From the NCBI RefSeq assembly GCF_019649055.1, contig NW_026570268.1, positions 434,001 through 498,000 on the forward strand: a stretch of 64,000 nucleotides of DNA, written 5' to 3'. This DNA is from Paramacrobiotus metropolitanus (lineage: Eukaryota; Tardigrada; Eutardigrada; Parachela; Macrobiotidae). Each line of letters opens with the position of its first letter. The first letter of the stretch is position 1. Below the pieces are notes generated by a model. The model was not told the origin of the DNA and made no database searches. It saw only the letters and a program-made list of their open reading frames with translations. Shown piece after piece: positions 1 through 15,912 of this stretch. The position numbers and the translations under genes are program-made.

Positions 1-4749
<4,749 letters not shown>

Positions 4750-4967
4750 AGCGGTCGCGCGGGTCATTTGGGCACTGTTTTCTCATCACAGAAGGCTAGC
4801 GCTGGATTTTCCTTGTTTTACATTGTGTTTTTTTCTTCCTTCGCGAGGCTGGCGTATTAAGGTGTATTTTTTGTCGAATTATCATGCTTTTTCGTACTGG
4901 CATATGTGTGTAATCGTGTCGTTATTTTGTCGGGCGTGGGCCGCGTGGCCGGAATTATTTTTCATTG

Positions 4968-4973
4968 AATAAA
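4968..4973 (+). terminator. Poly(A) signal of PRPF8
   Basis: A canonical AATAAA hexamer lies about 220 bases after the PRPF8 stop codon. It is followed by T/G-rich sequence. This is the likely 3' end of the PRPF8 transcript. Confidence 0.6.
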
Positions 4974-4989
4974 ATGTTAGGAACGTACA

Positions 4990-6485
4990 GCAGTTATTGC
5001 GTTTGTTAGGTAATTGTAGATCATTAAAGGAAATGAAAATTACGGTCAAAGCAAAATTGATTCAATAAAGTCTACTCGTAGAGTTGCTGATACCAAGCAC
5101 TGGAGAGTTGCAGTGGTATAGGTACAGTAATTAAATCTGCTATACTATTTTTTATATATGATATAACAGTCCTGTATCCTATACTATTTTGTATTAACAG
5201 TAATGGTCGAAGTAAACCGCTTACTAGCACTGGTGTTACAATTAATGCCAGGTATGCCAGATCTGGCACGAGGTGGCACGTGCATGAAACAAATCGTTTC
5301 AACCGATCAAACAGCTAGAACAAAGAAGAACCCCTTAACAAGCAATTTAATTTAAAATTGAAAGACTAAAAATAATTTGAAGAATTTATAGATTTTATAA
5401 TTTATTTGAATTTTACAAAAATGGACACCTTTGGCAGCAATGATGGACAAAATATTTCAATTATGGACACTCAGTCCACTGTCAGAGACCGGCGACCGCA
5501 CGCTGTGGCGGTAGACACCTCGCGTTCTCGTAGACACCCCACGCAGCTGCAACAGAAAGGTTTCGCAATAGCCATTCATTTTAACCCGGTCGCGTAAAAC
5601 TTTCTTTTGAACTTGTATGGAAACCTCTGTCAGAAAAGCCGATAGAATATGTATTCCTAGACGAAAATGTCATTCTCGAAAATTACCAGAGATTTATTAT
5701 CGGGAAAAACATAGTTCAGGTATTTAAAATTATAGACATCACCAGGCCGGCTAACTCCAAATACGTACTCGTACAGCTTACTCCAAGCGGAAGCTCGGCA
5801 ATAAGCCGGTATTTTGCGTACAAGAAGCGAACGTGTAAGAAACGTGTATTTTGTGCAGAGTACCAGAATTCATTGTGTTAATTCATGGTAAACTCATTGA
5901 CATACTGTATTTATCGTTAGATGGTAGTAAACTACATAGTTTACGTTTACAAGCGTATTAGGGAAGGTGAACATGTGAGCGCGCTTTCATATTTTCAAAA
6001 GCAGCATTGCCCTGCTTCGTTAAGAAAATTCAGACAGATTTGCTGTTGTAATGGTTCATCGTGCAAATACGTGATAACTGTAAGATTCGGCCACAAACCT
6101 AGGCATAAAACTAGATCTTCGTGAGGAGGAAACAGCATTGTAACTACGGAAGTAACGGAACAACTGCACAGATGCGCATATACGAATGTAGCGCAACTTC
6201 TGTCAAAAATGCGGTTGGACTAAAGACGTTCACCAGCAAATCTGCACATTGTCGGAGAAGGCGATATTATTGTATACCGATTGGCGTTTACTGTTTAGGT
6301 TATTCTTCACCGCGCATTTCCTGTTTGTGTATTTAAGTTAATAATTTTAAAATAAAATGATTAGAAGCTGCTTAATTACACGGAGGAGGGGAGTATTGGT
6401 AATTTTTAAGCACAAGTTCTAATCTAGGTGAGCACATGGACCTTTATGTGAGCACATTTTGTGCTATGTGAGCACAAGTTTTTAG
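4990..6485. other. Intergenic stretch without a supported gene
   Basis: The sequence is AT-rich with short, poor-composition ORFs only. Near 6425-6480 a short motif (GTGAGCACA) recurs several times just before the acceptor of the next gene. No exon or transposon domain was recognised. Confidence 0.5.
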
Positions 6486-7238
6486 GCACTGCCGCGCTCA
6501 CGTGCACGTCCAGCTGGACCTGTACGTGAAAATGTGGTCAGTCTATGCCGTCCTACACGCTCAGAGTCGGCACGTGCCGCTGTTCATCGTCCACAACGGT
6601 CGTGAGATCCCGGAGAACCCTTGTGAGGCCTTCCTGGCCCTGCACCGCCATCCCCGCAGCGGCCAGTTGGAGTGCCACATGCTGGCGGATGTGATGGCGG
6701 TCTGCGAGCAGTTGGTGCTCCGCCGTGCCGGAAGCCCTCCGCGGATCAGCGACGGACATGATACTGGGTAGGGGTGACATGAAGGACCATCCCCGCTACC
6801 CAGATCCGAATTGCTTCTCCTGCGTTATAATTTCCCGGATCGCTTGGGACTAATCATTCCCATGCTGCGCTTCCGTTCCACGCACACGGCCGCGGAACAG
6901 GCGCGACTGCTGCTGACCACGGCCGACGTGCACTGCCCGCCGGCCAGTCAGCGGGTGCTGCAAAAGGTCACCGCTATCCATGCGCGCTGGGCGCAGACGT
7001 TGGCCTATCCGGACCAGTGGAGAACTATTCGCAACTTTCTGAAGGTGTAAGTGACTGGGTTGCGGTAATGGCGTTTACAAACATGGTCAACAGTGTGGGG
7101 TGTTTGGGTGGTAGGTTCAACTGCCTGGGCCCGGACGACGATCCCCAGATGTGGGACTCGATGGATCTGCGCCAACTGGACATTCCCTCCTTGACCAAGG
7201 TCACCTTTGAGGCCCTGGATGGTTGCTACGAAGACTGA
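6486..7238 (+). CDS. Unrecognised protein, 3' three exons
   Basis: I do not recognise this family. Coding exons 6486-6767, 6804-7046 and 7115-7238 join in a consistent frame (phases 2 and 2) to a TGA stop at 7236-7238, giving about 216 residues. The composition is GC-rich and protein-like, with blocks such as YAVLHAQSRHVPLFIVHNG and an acidic C terminus (GPDDDPQMWDSMDLRQLDIP). The first intron would be only 36 nt (6768-6803) and the second 68 nt. No initiator methionine or signal sequence is visible upstream. A good TTTTTAG acceptor precedes the first exon, so the 5' part is either far upstream or lost. It could be the tail of a lineage-specific gene or a transposed gene fragment; the open frame across two introns argues for real coding history. 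Confidence 0.5.
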
Positions 7239-8211
7239 AGCCGACGTCGATGCCGCTATATATATTTTGTTCGACCAGACTTGAAGTCCCCTTGGGGTTG
7301 TCTGCTCTTGTGCCGTAATAATAATAATAATAATCTCCTACGTGATAACACCGCACGAGCTGTTCTAGTTTCACTGTTGCTCTTACTTCTTTCGCGTTCC
7401 AGTGTTTAGTGGCGTTTCTTTGCAGACGTTTCTGCCGCTTTTTGCTTTCTTTATGGTAGAGCTTACAACGTAAGCTGGCTTTCGACGTGAAAATCAACCG
7501 GTTTAGTAGCAAAATAATGGAACATGTTCAGGCCAGTTAAAATGTAACAAAATTCCCGGAAGCATTCAAAATGCGGAGAAGTACGTATATTTACTATATT
7601 ATTACAAGTACGTTGTACCTGGCGCACTTGTAGCAAGTGGGACCATGGGAGCGCTACGCGAAACAAAAAACAAGGGCAGGTCTCCTACAGCTAAAGGACC
7701 GTTACGAGACTCTGTCATTATTAGGAATTTCTGACGCTAATTAATTAAGTAGTTGATTTGTACGATTACGGTACTGCAAGCACTAGAAAAGTGTTTTTGC
7801 TTCTTGCGGCCACTGCATGACAAAAGCATAGCGAAATGGTTACAAGTATACGTATAATATATTCACCTCTTTCCATCCCCATTTCCCGTAGAAATGTGGG
7901 CAAATAATAATCGGAAATCAAACGAGACTGGGACTACCAGCCACTGGTAAATTAAGTACCGCCTTAACATAATTATTCTGTTTTGCCTTTAAATAATCCT
8001 CGAGCTAGGGAAACGCTTTAATTTTGCTGCAGTAAACAAATACAAAGGTTTTGGCGCCAAGGTCACCATCCAAATTTATTGCTGAAGGTTATTCTGCACA
8101 GCAGACATTTCGTTTCCACTTGGCGATGTGAAGTTGTGAACACAAAATCGGAGCCCAGCTGTCGATGTTGTTGACGTTATCGGCGCGGAAACACAAAACA
8201 ACGTAGTAAAG
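7239..8211. other. Intergenic stretch with a short TAA microsatellite
   Basis: No gene is seen. A (TAA)n microsatellite lies at about 7315-7335. Positions 8053-8130 resemble 22219-22310 (shared GGTCACCATCCA and TTGG(C/T)GATGTG blocks), so both are probably copies of a dispersed repeat. Confidence 0.45.
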
Positions 8212-9325
8212 TGCGACGCTCTTCCTTTGCCTGCTTCTCCAGTCTTGTAAACCGTTCTGCAGCTTTTCGCTTAGTTGACGCTTTTTCCCTTGCCTGCTTA
8301 TCCAGTCTTATACACCACAATGCAGCTTTTCGTATGGTTAACGCTTTTTTTTTGACTACTTCTCCAGTCTTGTAAACCGTTCTGCAGCTTTTCGCTTAGT
8401 TGACGCTTTTTCCCTTGCCTGCTTACCCAGGCTTATACACCGTTTTGCAGATTTTGTACAGTCTACGCTTTTCCAGTGCCTGCTTCTCCAGTCTTGTAAA
8501 CCGTTCTGCAGCTTTTCGCTTAGTTGACGCTTTTTCCCTTGCCTGCTTATCCAGTCTTATACACCACAATGCAGCTTTTCGTATGGTTAACGCTTTTTTT
8601 TTGACTACTTCTCCAGTCTTGTAAACCGTTCTGCAGCTTTTCGCTTAGTTGACGCTTTTTCCCTTGCCTGCTTATCCAGGCTTATACACCGTTTTGCAGA
8701 TTTTGTACAGTCTACGCTTTTCCAGTGCCTGCTTCTCCAGTCTTGTAAACCGTTCTGCAGCTTCTCGCTTAGTTGACGCTTTTTCCCTTGCCTGCTTATC
8801 CAGGCTTATACACCGTTTTGCAGATTTTGTACAGTCTACGCTTTTCCAGTGCCTGCTTCTCCAGTCTTGTAAACCGTTCTGCAGCTTTTCGCTTAGTTGA
8901 CGCTTTTTCCCTTGCCTGCTTATCCAGGCTTATACACCGTTTTGCAGATTTTGTACAGTCTACGCTTTTCCAGTGCCTGCTTCTCCAGTCTTGTAAACCG
9001 TTCTGCAGCTTTTCGCTTAGTTGACGCTTTTTCCCTTGCCTGCTTATCCAGGCTTATACACCGTTTTGCAGATTTTGTACAGTCTACGCTTTTCCAGTGC
9101 CTGCTTCTCCACTCTTGTAAACCGTTCTGCAGCTTTTCGCTTAGTTGACGCTTTTTCCCTTGCCTGCTTATCCAGGCTTATACACCGTTTTGCAGATTTT
9201 GTACAGTCTACGCTTTTCCAGTGCCTGCTTCTCCAGTCTTGTAAACCGTTTGCAGCTTTTCGTACAGTGGACCCTTTTCCTTTGCCTTCTATCAAGTTTT
9301 TTAAAAGCCGTTCTGCAGCTGTTCC
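8212..9325 (+). repeat. Tandem array of ~62-bp monomers in 124-bp dimers (forward arm)
   Basis: About 17 related monomers of ~62 bp are arranged head to tail. At least three monomer types alternate. One reads ...TTATCCAGGCTTATACACCG..., one ...TTCTCCAGTCTTGTAAACCG..., and a third has ...TACACCACAATGCAGC.... The centre of the array is a regular 124-bp dimer repeat, with identical reading frames restarting at 8649, 8773, 8897, 9021 and 9145. On the minus strand the unit encodes a lysine-rich, helix-prone peptide. The right edge (9260-9350) diverges into a unique sequence encoding ERLLKNLIEGKGKGSTVRKA on the minus strand. The same family, inverted, occupies 14551-15912. Confidence 0.9.
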
Positions 9326-9374
9326 TAAACCGATGTCCTTGATAATGTCCAAGATGTCAACGACTATCTAGTTT

Positions 9375-9870
9375 TTGGGTGGATCGGGATGGTTTGTTTG
9401 CAGAGCATGTGTGTCGGCCGGTGTACCAGCAAAACTGGAGCCGCGCGGGACATCTCACACGACGGAACGCCGCCCAGATGGCTGCACGATATTCGCCTGG
9501 AAACGCGGAATGTGTCCACCATGGGATGTAGCAGGCGTATACATACAGTGGCTGCATGGCATGTTAAAGCAACTTCCGCCACAGCGGGAGCTGCCGCTGC
9601 CTAGGCCGAGGAAAAGAAAGTCAGACTGTATTCCTATCTGAACGCCGTTATATCTTTGTTCCGATCGCTTGTGAAACGCTTGGCCTTTGGGTAGCGTCGG
9701 CGATCGCCATCGTCAAGGAGCTGGATAAAAGACTGCAACAACAAACCGGCGAAGTTCGAATAAGTCTCTTCGACAGCGTTTGTCGAAATCAAATTCAACG
9801 GGGGAACACGGCGTCAGTAGTGGGCGCTATGGATGAAGTTTACAGGCTTAGAGAGATTTGTTTATTATAG
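9375..9870 (+). pseudogene. Decayed C-terminal endonuclease-like domain of a non-LTR-type retrotransposon
   Basis: Pieces in shifting frames match the C-terminal domain preserved better at 28270-29105. They include AGVPAKLEPRG, RRPDGCTIFAWKRG, WDVAGVY, then KELDKRLQQQTGEVR and a tail like IQRGNTASVVGAMDE. The PD...WD pattern is typical of PD-(D/E)XK restriction-like nucleases found downstream of reverse transcriptase in some invertebrate elements. Several frame breaks show that it is dead. No reverse transcriptase remains upstream; the repeat array abuts instead. Confidence 0.7.
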
Positions 9871-10055
9871 TTTAAGCGGTTTTATTGCATGCAAAGTGTA
9901 ATAAGTAGTTACGAGTCAAAAATATTGTTGATGTTCCATCCAAAGCCTGCCAAGCTGTCCGCTACCAAAACAACACCCATGCCAGTACTTGTAGTGCCAT
10001 GCAGAAATCGCACCCTCCCGTACCGTGAGTTGTATGCTAAACGGATAAAACTCAC

Positions 10056-10182
10056 TGTCAGATGTGCATGTGACCTTTCACATAGCAACCGTGTTTTACC
10101 GTATGTTTTGGTTCGCTGATCAGATTAGTCAGCGACCGAGCGATTACTAATAAATATTCCTATTTATTACCACGCCGTGACA
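10056..10182 (+). repeat. 5' LTR of the Gypsy element
   Basis: This 127-bp LTR starts TGTCA and ends TGACA, a 5-bp inverted terminal repeat. It carries an AATAAA at 10149-10154. Its left edge is fixed by the identical 21-bp stub after the polypurine tract at 14530. The sequence starting TGGCGTGAAGGCC at 10186, just inside, is the candidate tRNA primer-binding site. Confidence 0.8.
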
Positions 10183-10237
10183 AACTGGCGTGAAGGCCAC
10201 ACGACCTCACGCGGTCAGATTCCCTACACACACCACA

Positions 10238-11326
10238 ATGTCGACCACGGCGTCGACGACGCCCGCTTCGCCATCAGCCCCCACGACGTCCGGCGAGAAG
10301 ACTGGATCAGGGCTGATCAAGTTTGAACCCGCGAAGATGACGTGGCGGTGGTGGCAATTTCAATACAGGAATTACGTGAAGCTACGGAAAATCAATGACC
10401 TGGAAGACCAGAAGTGTTTGCTGCTTGATTCACTCGGGATCGATGCGGGGGAAATGCTTTTCTCCATGTGTTTGCCTACTGATCCCGATAATTTCACAAT
10501 TGCGCAGCTGGTGGACAAGCTCGAGCATGCCTACGTGAAGAAAACGAAAGCCGCCACCGAGTGAGGGAACTACTTCAAGCTGCAGCAAGAGTCCGGCGAG
10601 CGCTTGCTGGATTTTTCGAATCGCCTGCGTCGAAAGGCATTTCCCCGCGGTTTCCCAGCCGACGTACTTGAGAAGAATATGTCGGCGACCTTTCTGAACG
10701 GAATCGCAAGCGACGCTACACGCCAACACCTGCAATCCCAGACCTACACCACTCTGGAGAAGGCTCTGGAGATCTGCGAGGAGTACAAACTCCGGAAGAG
10801 CAACAGGAAAGGCAGTACGGCGCCTGATGTGGCTCGCGTGGACAACGCACGCCGTGGCGGTGGCGCGCGAGGCAGAAACCGCGGCGGCGACCGTGGCGGA
10901 CAGCAGCGGCGCGGCGCAGGCCCGGACAGGCAGCCCGCATCTGATGGTGGTAGCGGAAGCGTATGCGACGGATGCGGCTCCAACCAGCATGTCCGAGCGG
11001 AGTGCTGGGCAAAAGAGCTGGCCTGCAAAAATTGCGGGAGAAAAAGCCATATCGCAAAGGTGTGTAGAAGCGCGAAGCAACCGCAGCGCGGACGGGGTGG
11101 ACGCGCGACCTTTCTCGTGGAGGAGGAGCTGGATGTGCTCTCGGTCGAAGCAGCAGCCGGGCGATCCATCCACGTGCCGATCAAGCTGAACGGCGTCCCG
11201 GTGTCACCAGTTCTGGATACTGGATCCAGTGTCACTATAGTGACTGTTGACACATGGCGGCAATTGGGTCACCTAAGCTGTCGCCCTACACGAGCCTCTT
11301 GCGAAGCTTCACAGGCCATGCCATGA
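10238..11326 (+). pseudogene. gag: Gypsy gag and start of protease, with in-frame TGA
   Basis: The frame starts with ATG at 10238 after the LTR and candidate primer site. It encodes a capsid-like region (e.g. LEDQKCLLLDSLG) and continues in the same frame past a TGA at 10562-10564. Then follow an Arg/Gly-rich stretch and two CCHC knuckles of form C-x2-C-x4-H-x4-C (starting CDGC and CKNC, about 10963-11070). The protease active-site triplet DTG lies near 11215 in this frame. The frame then runs out of register with pol, closing at 11326. The single TGA most simply reflects a point mutation; suppression by readthrough is possible but unsupported. Confidence 0.85.
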
Positions 11327-14300
11327 AGGTAATGGGCACCGTGACAGTGGATGTCACGCACGGCCGGAACAAGAAAGCGCTACCAGTAATCGTTGTGGCC
11401 AGCGGTGGCAACGTTCTTGGGAGGGACTGGATCCGGGCTCTCGACCTCAGTCGGCTGAGCCTGCGAGACCTCCAGTCGGCGTCCGTATCGACCGTCTCCG
11501 GAATCACGGTGGAGGAGCTGCTGGCGAAGCACAGCACCGTGTTCCGCGAAGAGTTGGGCCATTGCCGGCACTACAAAGCCCATCTGCACCTGAAGCCCGG
11601 AGCCACGCCGGTGTTCCGAAAGGTGCGGCCAGTCCCGTTTGCGTTCCGGGAAGCCCTCGAGCGCGACCTGGACCGCCTCGTGGAGAAAGGGATTCTGACT
11701 ACGGTCGAGCGGGCGGACTGGGCAGCTCCGGTGGTAACCGCGCAGAAGCGGGCGGGGGACATCCGCACCTGTGCCGACCTCAGCACGGGCCTGAATGACG
11801 CCCTAGATGTCCAGCAATATCCGCTGCCGACACCGGAGGAGCTTTTCGCCAAGCTCAATGGCGGTCGGAAATTCGCCACCCTTGACCTGGCGGAGGCATA
11901 CGCCCAGGTCGAGCTAGACGACGACAGTAAGAAACTGCTGGTGATCAATACCCACAAGGGGTTGTTCCGATACAACCGCCTTCCCTTTGGCGTAGCGTGC
12001 GGCCCCAGCATCTTTCAACGGATAATGGAAAGCGTCCTCCAAGGCCGCGAGGGTGTTGCCATCTATCTGGATGACATCATCATCACCGGGGCGACCGAAG
12101 AGGAGCACTTGAGGAACCTGGAGAAGGTCCTTCAGCGTCTAGAGGAGCACGGGTTCACGCTCAAACGGAGCAAGTGCCACTTTCTGCAGGACTCCGTGGA
12201 GTACCTTGGGTTCGTGGTGGACCACCAAGGTCGCCACATCTCCCAGGACCGAGTGAAGGCTCTCCGAGAAATGGCCCGTCCTACCAATATCAGTGAGCTC
12301 CGCGCGTTTCTGGGTTTGGTCAACCACTACGGGAAGTTCGTCCGCGGCCTTTCCGGGAAGTGTGCCCCGTTCCACGCCCTCCTGAAGACCGGAGTTCCCT
12401 GGTTTTGGTCCAAGGACTGCGAGTCCCAGTTCCTGTCCCTGAAGGACCAAATTGTCCGCGCAACCTTCCTGGTTCACCATGACCCGCGGATGCCATTGGT
12501 CCTGGCAGCGGACGCGTCCCAGTATGGCGTAGGTGCCGTGATTTGCCACCGTTTCCCGGACGGAACGGAACGCCCGATTGCCCATGCGTCCAAGACCCTG
12601 ACAGCGGCCGAAAAGAACTACGGACAGATAGAAAAGGAAGCCCTGGCACTCGTCTTCGGCTGCCGGAAGTTCCATCAGTACATCGCCGGACGCGATTTCA
12701 CCCTGTGTACTGATCATAAGCCGCTTCTCAGCGTCTTCGGCACCAAGAAGGGAGTTCCAGTGGTGACAGCACACCGCCTACAGCGATGGGCGCTCATGCT
12801 GATGGGGTACTCTTTCAGCATCGAGTACCGCAGGACGGAGGACTTCGGCCAGGCGGACGGCCTCAGCCGCCTCCCGCTGCATTCGACAGAGCTGGACGGA
12901 CTGTACGGACTGGGAATGGACAGTGTGGTGAACGCTATTCACCTGGATAATGTGTCCCGTTTCCCCGTTGCAGTGGAAGCGATCGCGGTGGAGACCACCA
13001 GCGACCCGGAACTGTCCAAGGTGTACGAGTACGTTATGACTGGCTGGCCTGCCTCAGTCGAAGAACACCTGCGTCCGTATAAACGACTCGAACACGAGCT
13101 GATTGTGATAAACGACTGCATCTGCTGGGGCTCCCGGACAGTCATACCAGCGAAACACCGACAGGAGATCCTCGACTACCTGCATGCCGCCCACATGGGC
13201 GCGGGGAAGATGAAGGGTGAGGCCCGGGGATACTGTTGGTGGCCACACATGGATGCTGACATTGAACGCATCTCCAAAGAGTGTCGCATCTGTTCCGAGC
13301 GAGCAAAGGAAACCGCCAAGGTTCCACTGTCGCAATGGGCAGTCCCCGATGCGCCATGGAAACGACTCCACATAGACTTCGCCGGCCCATTCCATGGGAC
13401 AATGCTACTGCTCATCGTGGATGCCATGTGGAAGTGGCCGGAGGTCGTGCAGATGAAGCACGCCACTTCCGACGGTGTTCTGGAAGCGCTACGGAACCTG
13501 TTCAGCCGTTACGGTGCGTGTACCGAAATGGTGACGGACAACGGCACCCAGTTCACGTCGCAGGAGTTTGCCGACTTCTGCGCGGAACACGGCATCCGAC
13601 ACCTGCGAACACCACCCGGCCATCCGCAATCGAACGGCCAGGCTGAGCGTTACGTTCAAACGTTTAGGGACGGAATTACGAAACTCATGGCGGACCGGAA
13701 GTCGCTATCGGCCGCGCTCCGCGAGTTCCTTTTCCGATACCGGAGCGCCCCCCTTGCTACGACAGGGAAATCTCCCGCAGAACTTTTCCTTGGCCGGAAA
13801 CTGCGTTCTCAGCTGGACTTGCTGGTACCTGTCAAGCTGCCCACGACGGAAGCCAACCGGCGACGCTACCAGCAGAACTTTGACAAGCGAACGAAGGCGA
13901 AGCATTTCCAAGTCGGCGACTACGTGATGGTGCGCGATTAGCGTCCGATTCGGACGGTCGACTGGCAAAGAGGACAGCTGGTCAAGCGCGAAGGTTCACG
14001 CATTTGGGTGGAATTAATTAATGGCACGATGTTACGCAGGCATGAGAACCAAATGCGTCCGCGACATTGGCTGCATCCGGACGAGCGCGCGATACCGGAA
14101 GCACCTAACGTACCGAAACTGCACGGTACACCGACTGCACCGACCGTACCTTTTGTACCCGAAGCACCGAGCGCACCGCCCGTCACTTTAGCTCATGCGC
14201 CTGCAGCTGTTGACGACCAACCTGAGAAGTTGGAACAGGAGCCGACGAAGGAGTTTCAGACAGCAGTGCCAGAAACTGTCTCTGCGAAACCCGCAAAGCC

Positions 14301-14337
14301 GCAGACGAGCTCAGCAGTTCCGTCTATGGCAAAATAG
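11254..14337 (+). pseudogene. pol: Gypsy pol: protease remainder, RT, RNase H, integrase
   Basis: This frame is shifted relative to gag. It opens inside the protease domain after the DTG motif, with the GRDW block near 11421. Reverse transcriptase follows, with the YLDD catalytic box at 12064-12075. RNase H (ADASQYGVGAVI, TDHKPL) is next. Integrase has an HHCC finger (H-x3-H ... C-x2-C, about 13177-13292) and the D,D,E core with VTDNGTQF near 13530 and NGQAER near 13635. A TAG at 13939-13941 interrupts the frame. The same frame then continues through a GPY/F-like C-terminal module and a proline-rich tail to 14337. The RT-RNaseH-integrase order is diagnostic of Ty3/Gypsy. Confidence 0.92.
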
Positions 14338-14521
14338 AAAACCGACGAAGACGCGCGTCGCCAAAAGTGACACCACTACTCAGCAGCAGCCACAACCGGG
14401 AATCCGAAAAAGCGGACGAGAAATTAGAAAACCGGATCTACTACTCATGGATCCTAAATTCGGGAAATAATTTTTCTTTAATATTTTCTGGATGTTTTTG
14501 GCTGAGTGGGTTTTCCCCACT

Positions 14522-14550
14522 GGGGGAGGTGTCAGATGTGCATGTGACCT
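14522..14550 (+). repeat. Polypurine tract and 21-bp stub of the 3' LTR
   Basis: GGGGGAGG directly precedes TGTCAGATGTGCATGTGACC, which equals the start of the 5' LTR. Identity ends after position 14550, where the inverted satellite unit begins (TACAAAATCTGC). This junction is a breakpoint inside the 3' LTR. Confidence 0.8.
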
Positions 14551-15912
14551 GTACAAAATCTGCAAAACGGTGTATAAGCTGTATAAGCAGGCAAGGGAAA
14601 AAGCGTCAACTAAGCGAAAAGCTGCAGAACGGTTTACAAGACTGGAGAAGCAGGCACTGGAAAAGCGTAGACTGTACAAAATCTGCAAAACGGTGTATAA
14701 GCTGGATAAGCAGGCAAGGGAAAAAGCGTCAACTAAGCGAAAAGCTGCAGAACGGTTTACAAGACTGGAGAAGTAGTCAAAGAAAAAGCGTTAACCATAC
14801 GAAAAGCTGCATTGTGGTGTATAAGACTGGATAAGCAGGCAAGGGAAAAAGCGTCAACTAAGCGAAAAGCTGCAGAACGGTTTACAAGACTGGAGAAACA
14901 GGCACTGGAAAAGCGTAGACTGTACAAAATCTGCAAAACGGTGTATAAGACTGGATAAGCAGGCAAGAGAAAAAGCGACAACTAAGCGAAAAGCTGCAGA
15001 ACGGTTTACAAGACTGGAGAAGTAGTCAAAGAAAAAGCGTTAACCATACGAAAAGCTGCATTGTGGTGTATAAGACTGGATAAGCAGGCAAGGGAAAAAG
15101 CGTCAACTAAGCGAAAAGCTGCAGAACGGTTTACAAGACTGGAGAAGTAGTCAAAGAAAAAGCGTTAACCATACGAAAAGCTGCATTGTGGTGTATAAGA
15201 CTGGATAAGCAGGCAAGGGAAAAAGCGTCAACTAAGCGAAAAGCTGCAGAACGGTTTACAAGACTGGAAAAGCAGGCACTGGAAAAGCGTAGACTGTACA
15301 AAATCTGCAAAACGGTGTATAAGACTGGATAAGCAGGCAAGGGAAAAAGCGACAACTAAGCGAAAAGCTGCAGAACGGTTTACAAGACTGGAGAAGCAGG
15401 CACTGGAAAAGCGTAGACTGTACAAAATCTGCAAAACGGTGTATAAGACTGGATAAGCAGGCAAGGGAAAAAGCGACAACTAAGCGAAAAGCTGCAGAAC
15501 GGTTTACAAGACTGGAGAAGCAGGCACTGGAAAAGCGTAGACTGTACAAAATCTGCAAAACGGTGTATAAGACTGGATAAGCAGGCAAGGGAAAAAGCGA
15601 CAACTAAGCGAAAAGCTGCAGAACGGTTTACAAGACTGGAGAAGCAGGCACTGGAAAAGCGTAGACTGTACAAAATCTGCAAAACGGTGTATAAGACTGG
15701 ATAAGCAGGCAAGGGAAAAAGCGACAACTAAGCGAAAAGCTGCAGAACGGTTTACAAGACTGGAGAAGTAGTCAAAGAAAAAGCGTTAACCATACGAAAA
15801 GCTGCATGGTGGTGTATAAGACTGGATAAGCAGGCAGAGAGAAAGCGTAAGCTGTACAAAAGCTGCAAATCGGTGTATAAGGCTGGAGAAGCAGGCAAAG
15901 GAAAGCGTAACC
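14551..15912 (-). repeat. Tandem array of the same ~62/124-bp repeat, inverted arm
   Basis: About 22 monomers are the reverse complement of the array at 8212-9325, including the same three monomer types. Regular 124-bp spacing is seen, e.g. frames starting at 15355, 15479, 15603 and 15727 on the minus strand. On the plus strand the first copies (14560-14780) are spaced by 123 bp. That spacing keeps a 41-residue lysine-rich repeat in frame (KLDKQAREKASTKRKAAERF). Later copies carry an extra base that breaks the frame. Confidence 0.9.

Larger units (their letters stand above)
10056..14550 (+). mobile_element. Ty3/Gypsy LTR retrotransposon with truncated 3' LTR
   Basis: The element has a 5' LTR (10056-10182), a gag region with two zinc knuckles, and a pol with protease, reverse transcriptase, RNase H and integrase in Gypsy order. 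A purine tract (GGGGGAGG, 14522-14529) is followed by a 3' LTR that matches the first 21 bp of the 5' LTR (from TGTCAGATGTGCATG) and then stops at the inverted satellite array. An in-frame TGA, a frame change within protease and an in-frame TAG interrupt the coding region. Most of pol is intact, so decay is recent. Because the 3' end is gone, no target-site duplication can be read. Confidence 0.93.

Noticed and set aside
5072-5302. 76-codon hydrophobic minus ORF downstream of PRPF8
   Set aside because: It lies in AT-rich intergenic sequence with no splice context or recognisable family.
8400-9371. Series of 74-116-codon plus-strand ORFs repeating the same peptide
   Set aside because: They arise from the tandem satellite and shift frame every 124 bp. 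They are the complement of the lysine-rich frame and are not separate genes.
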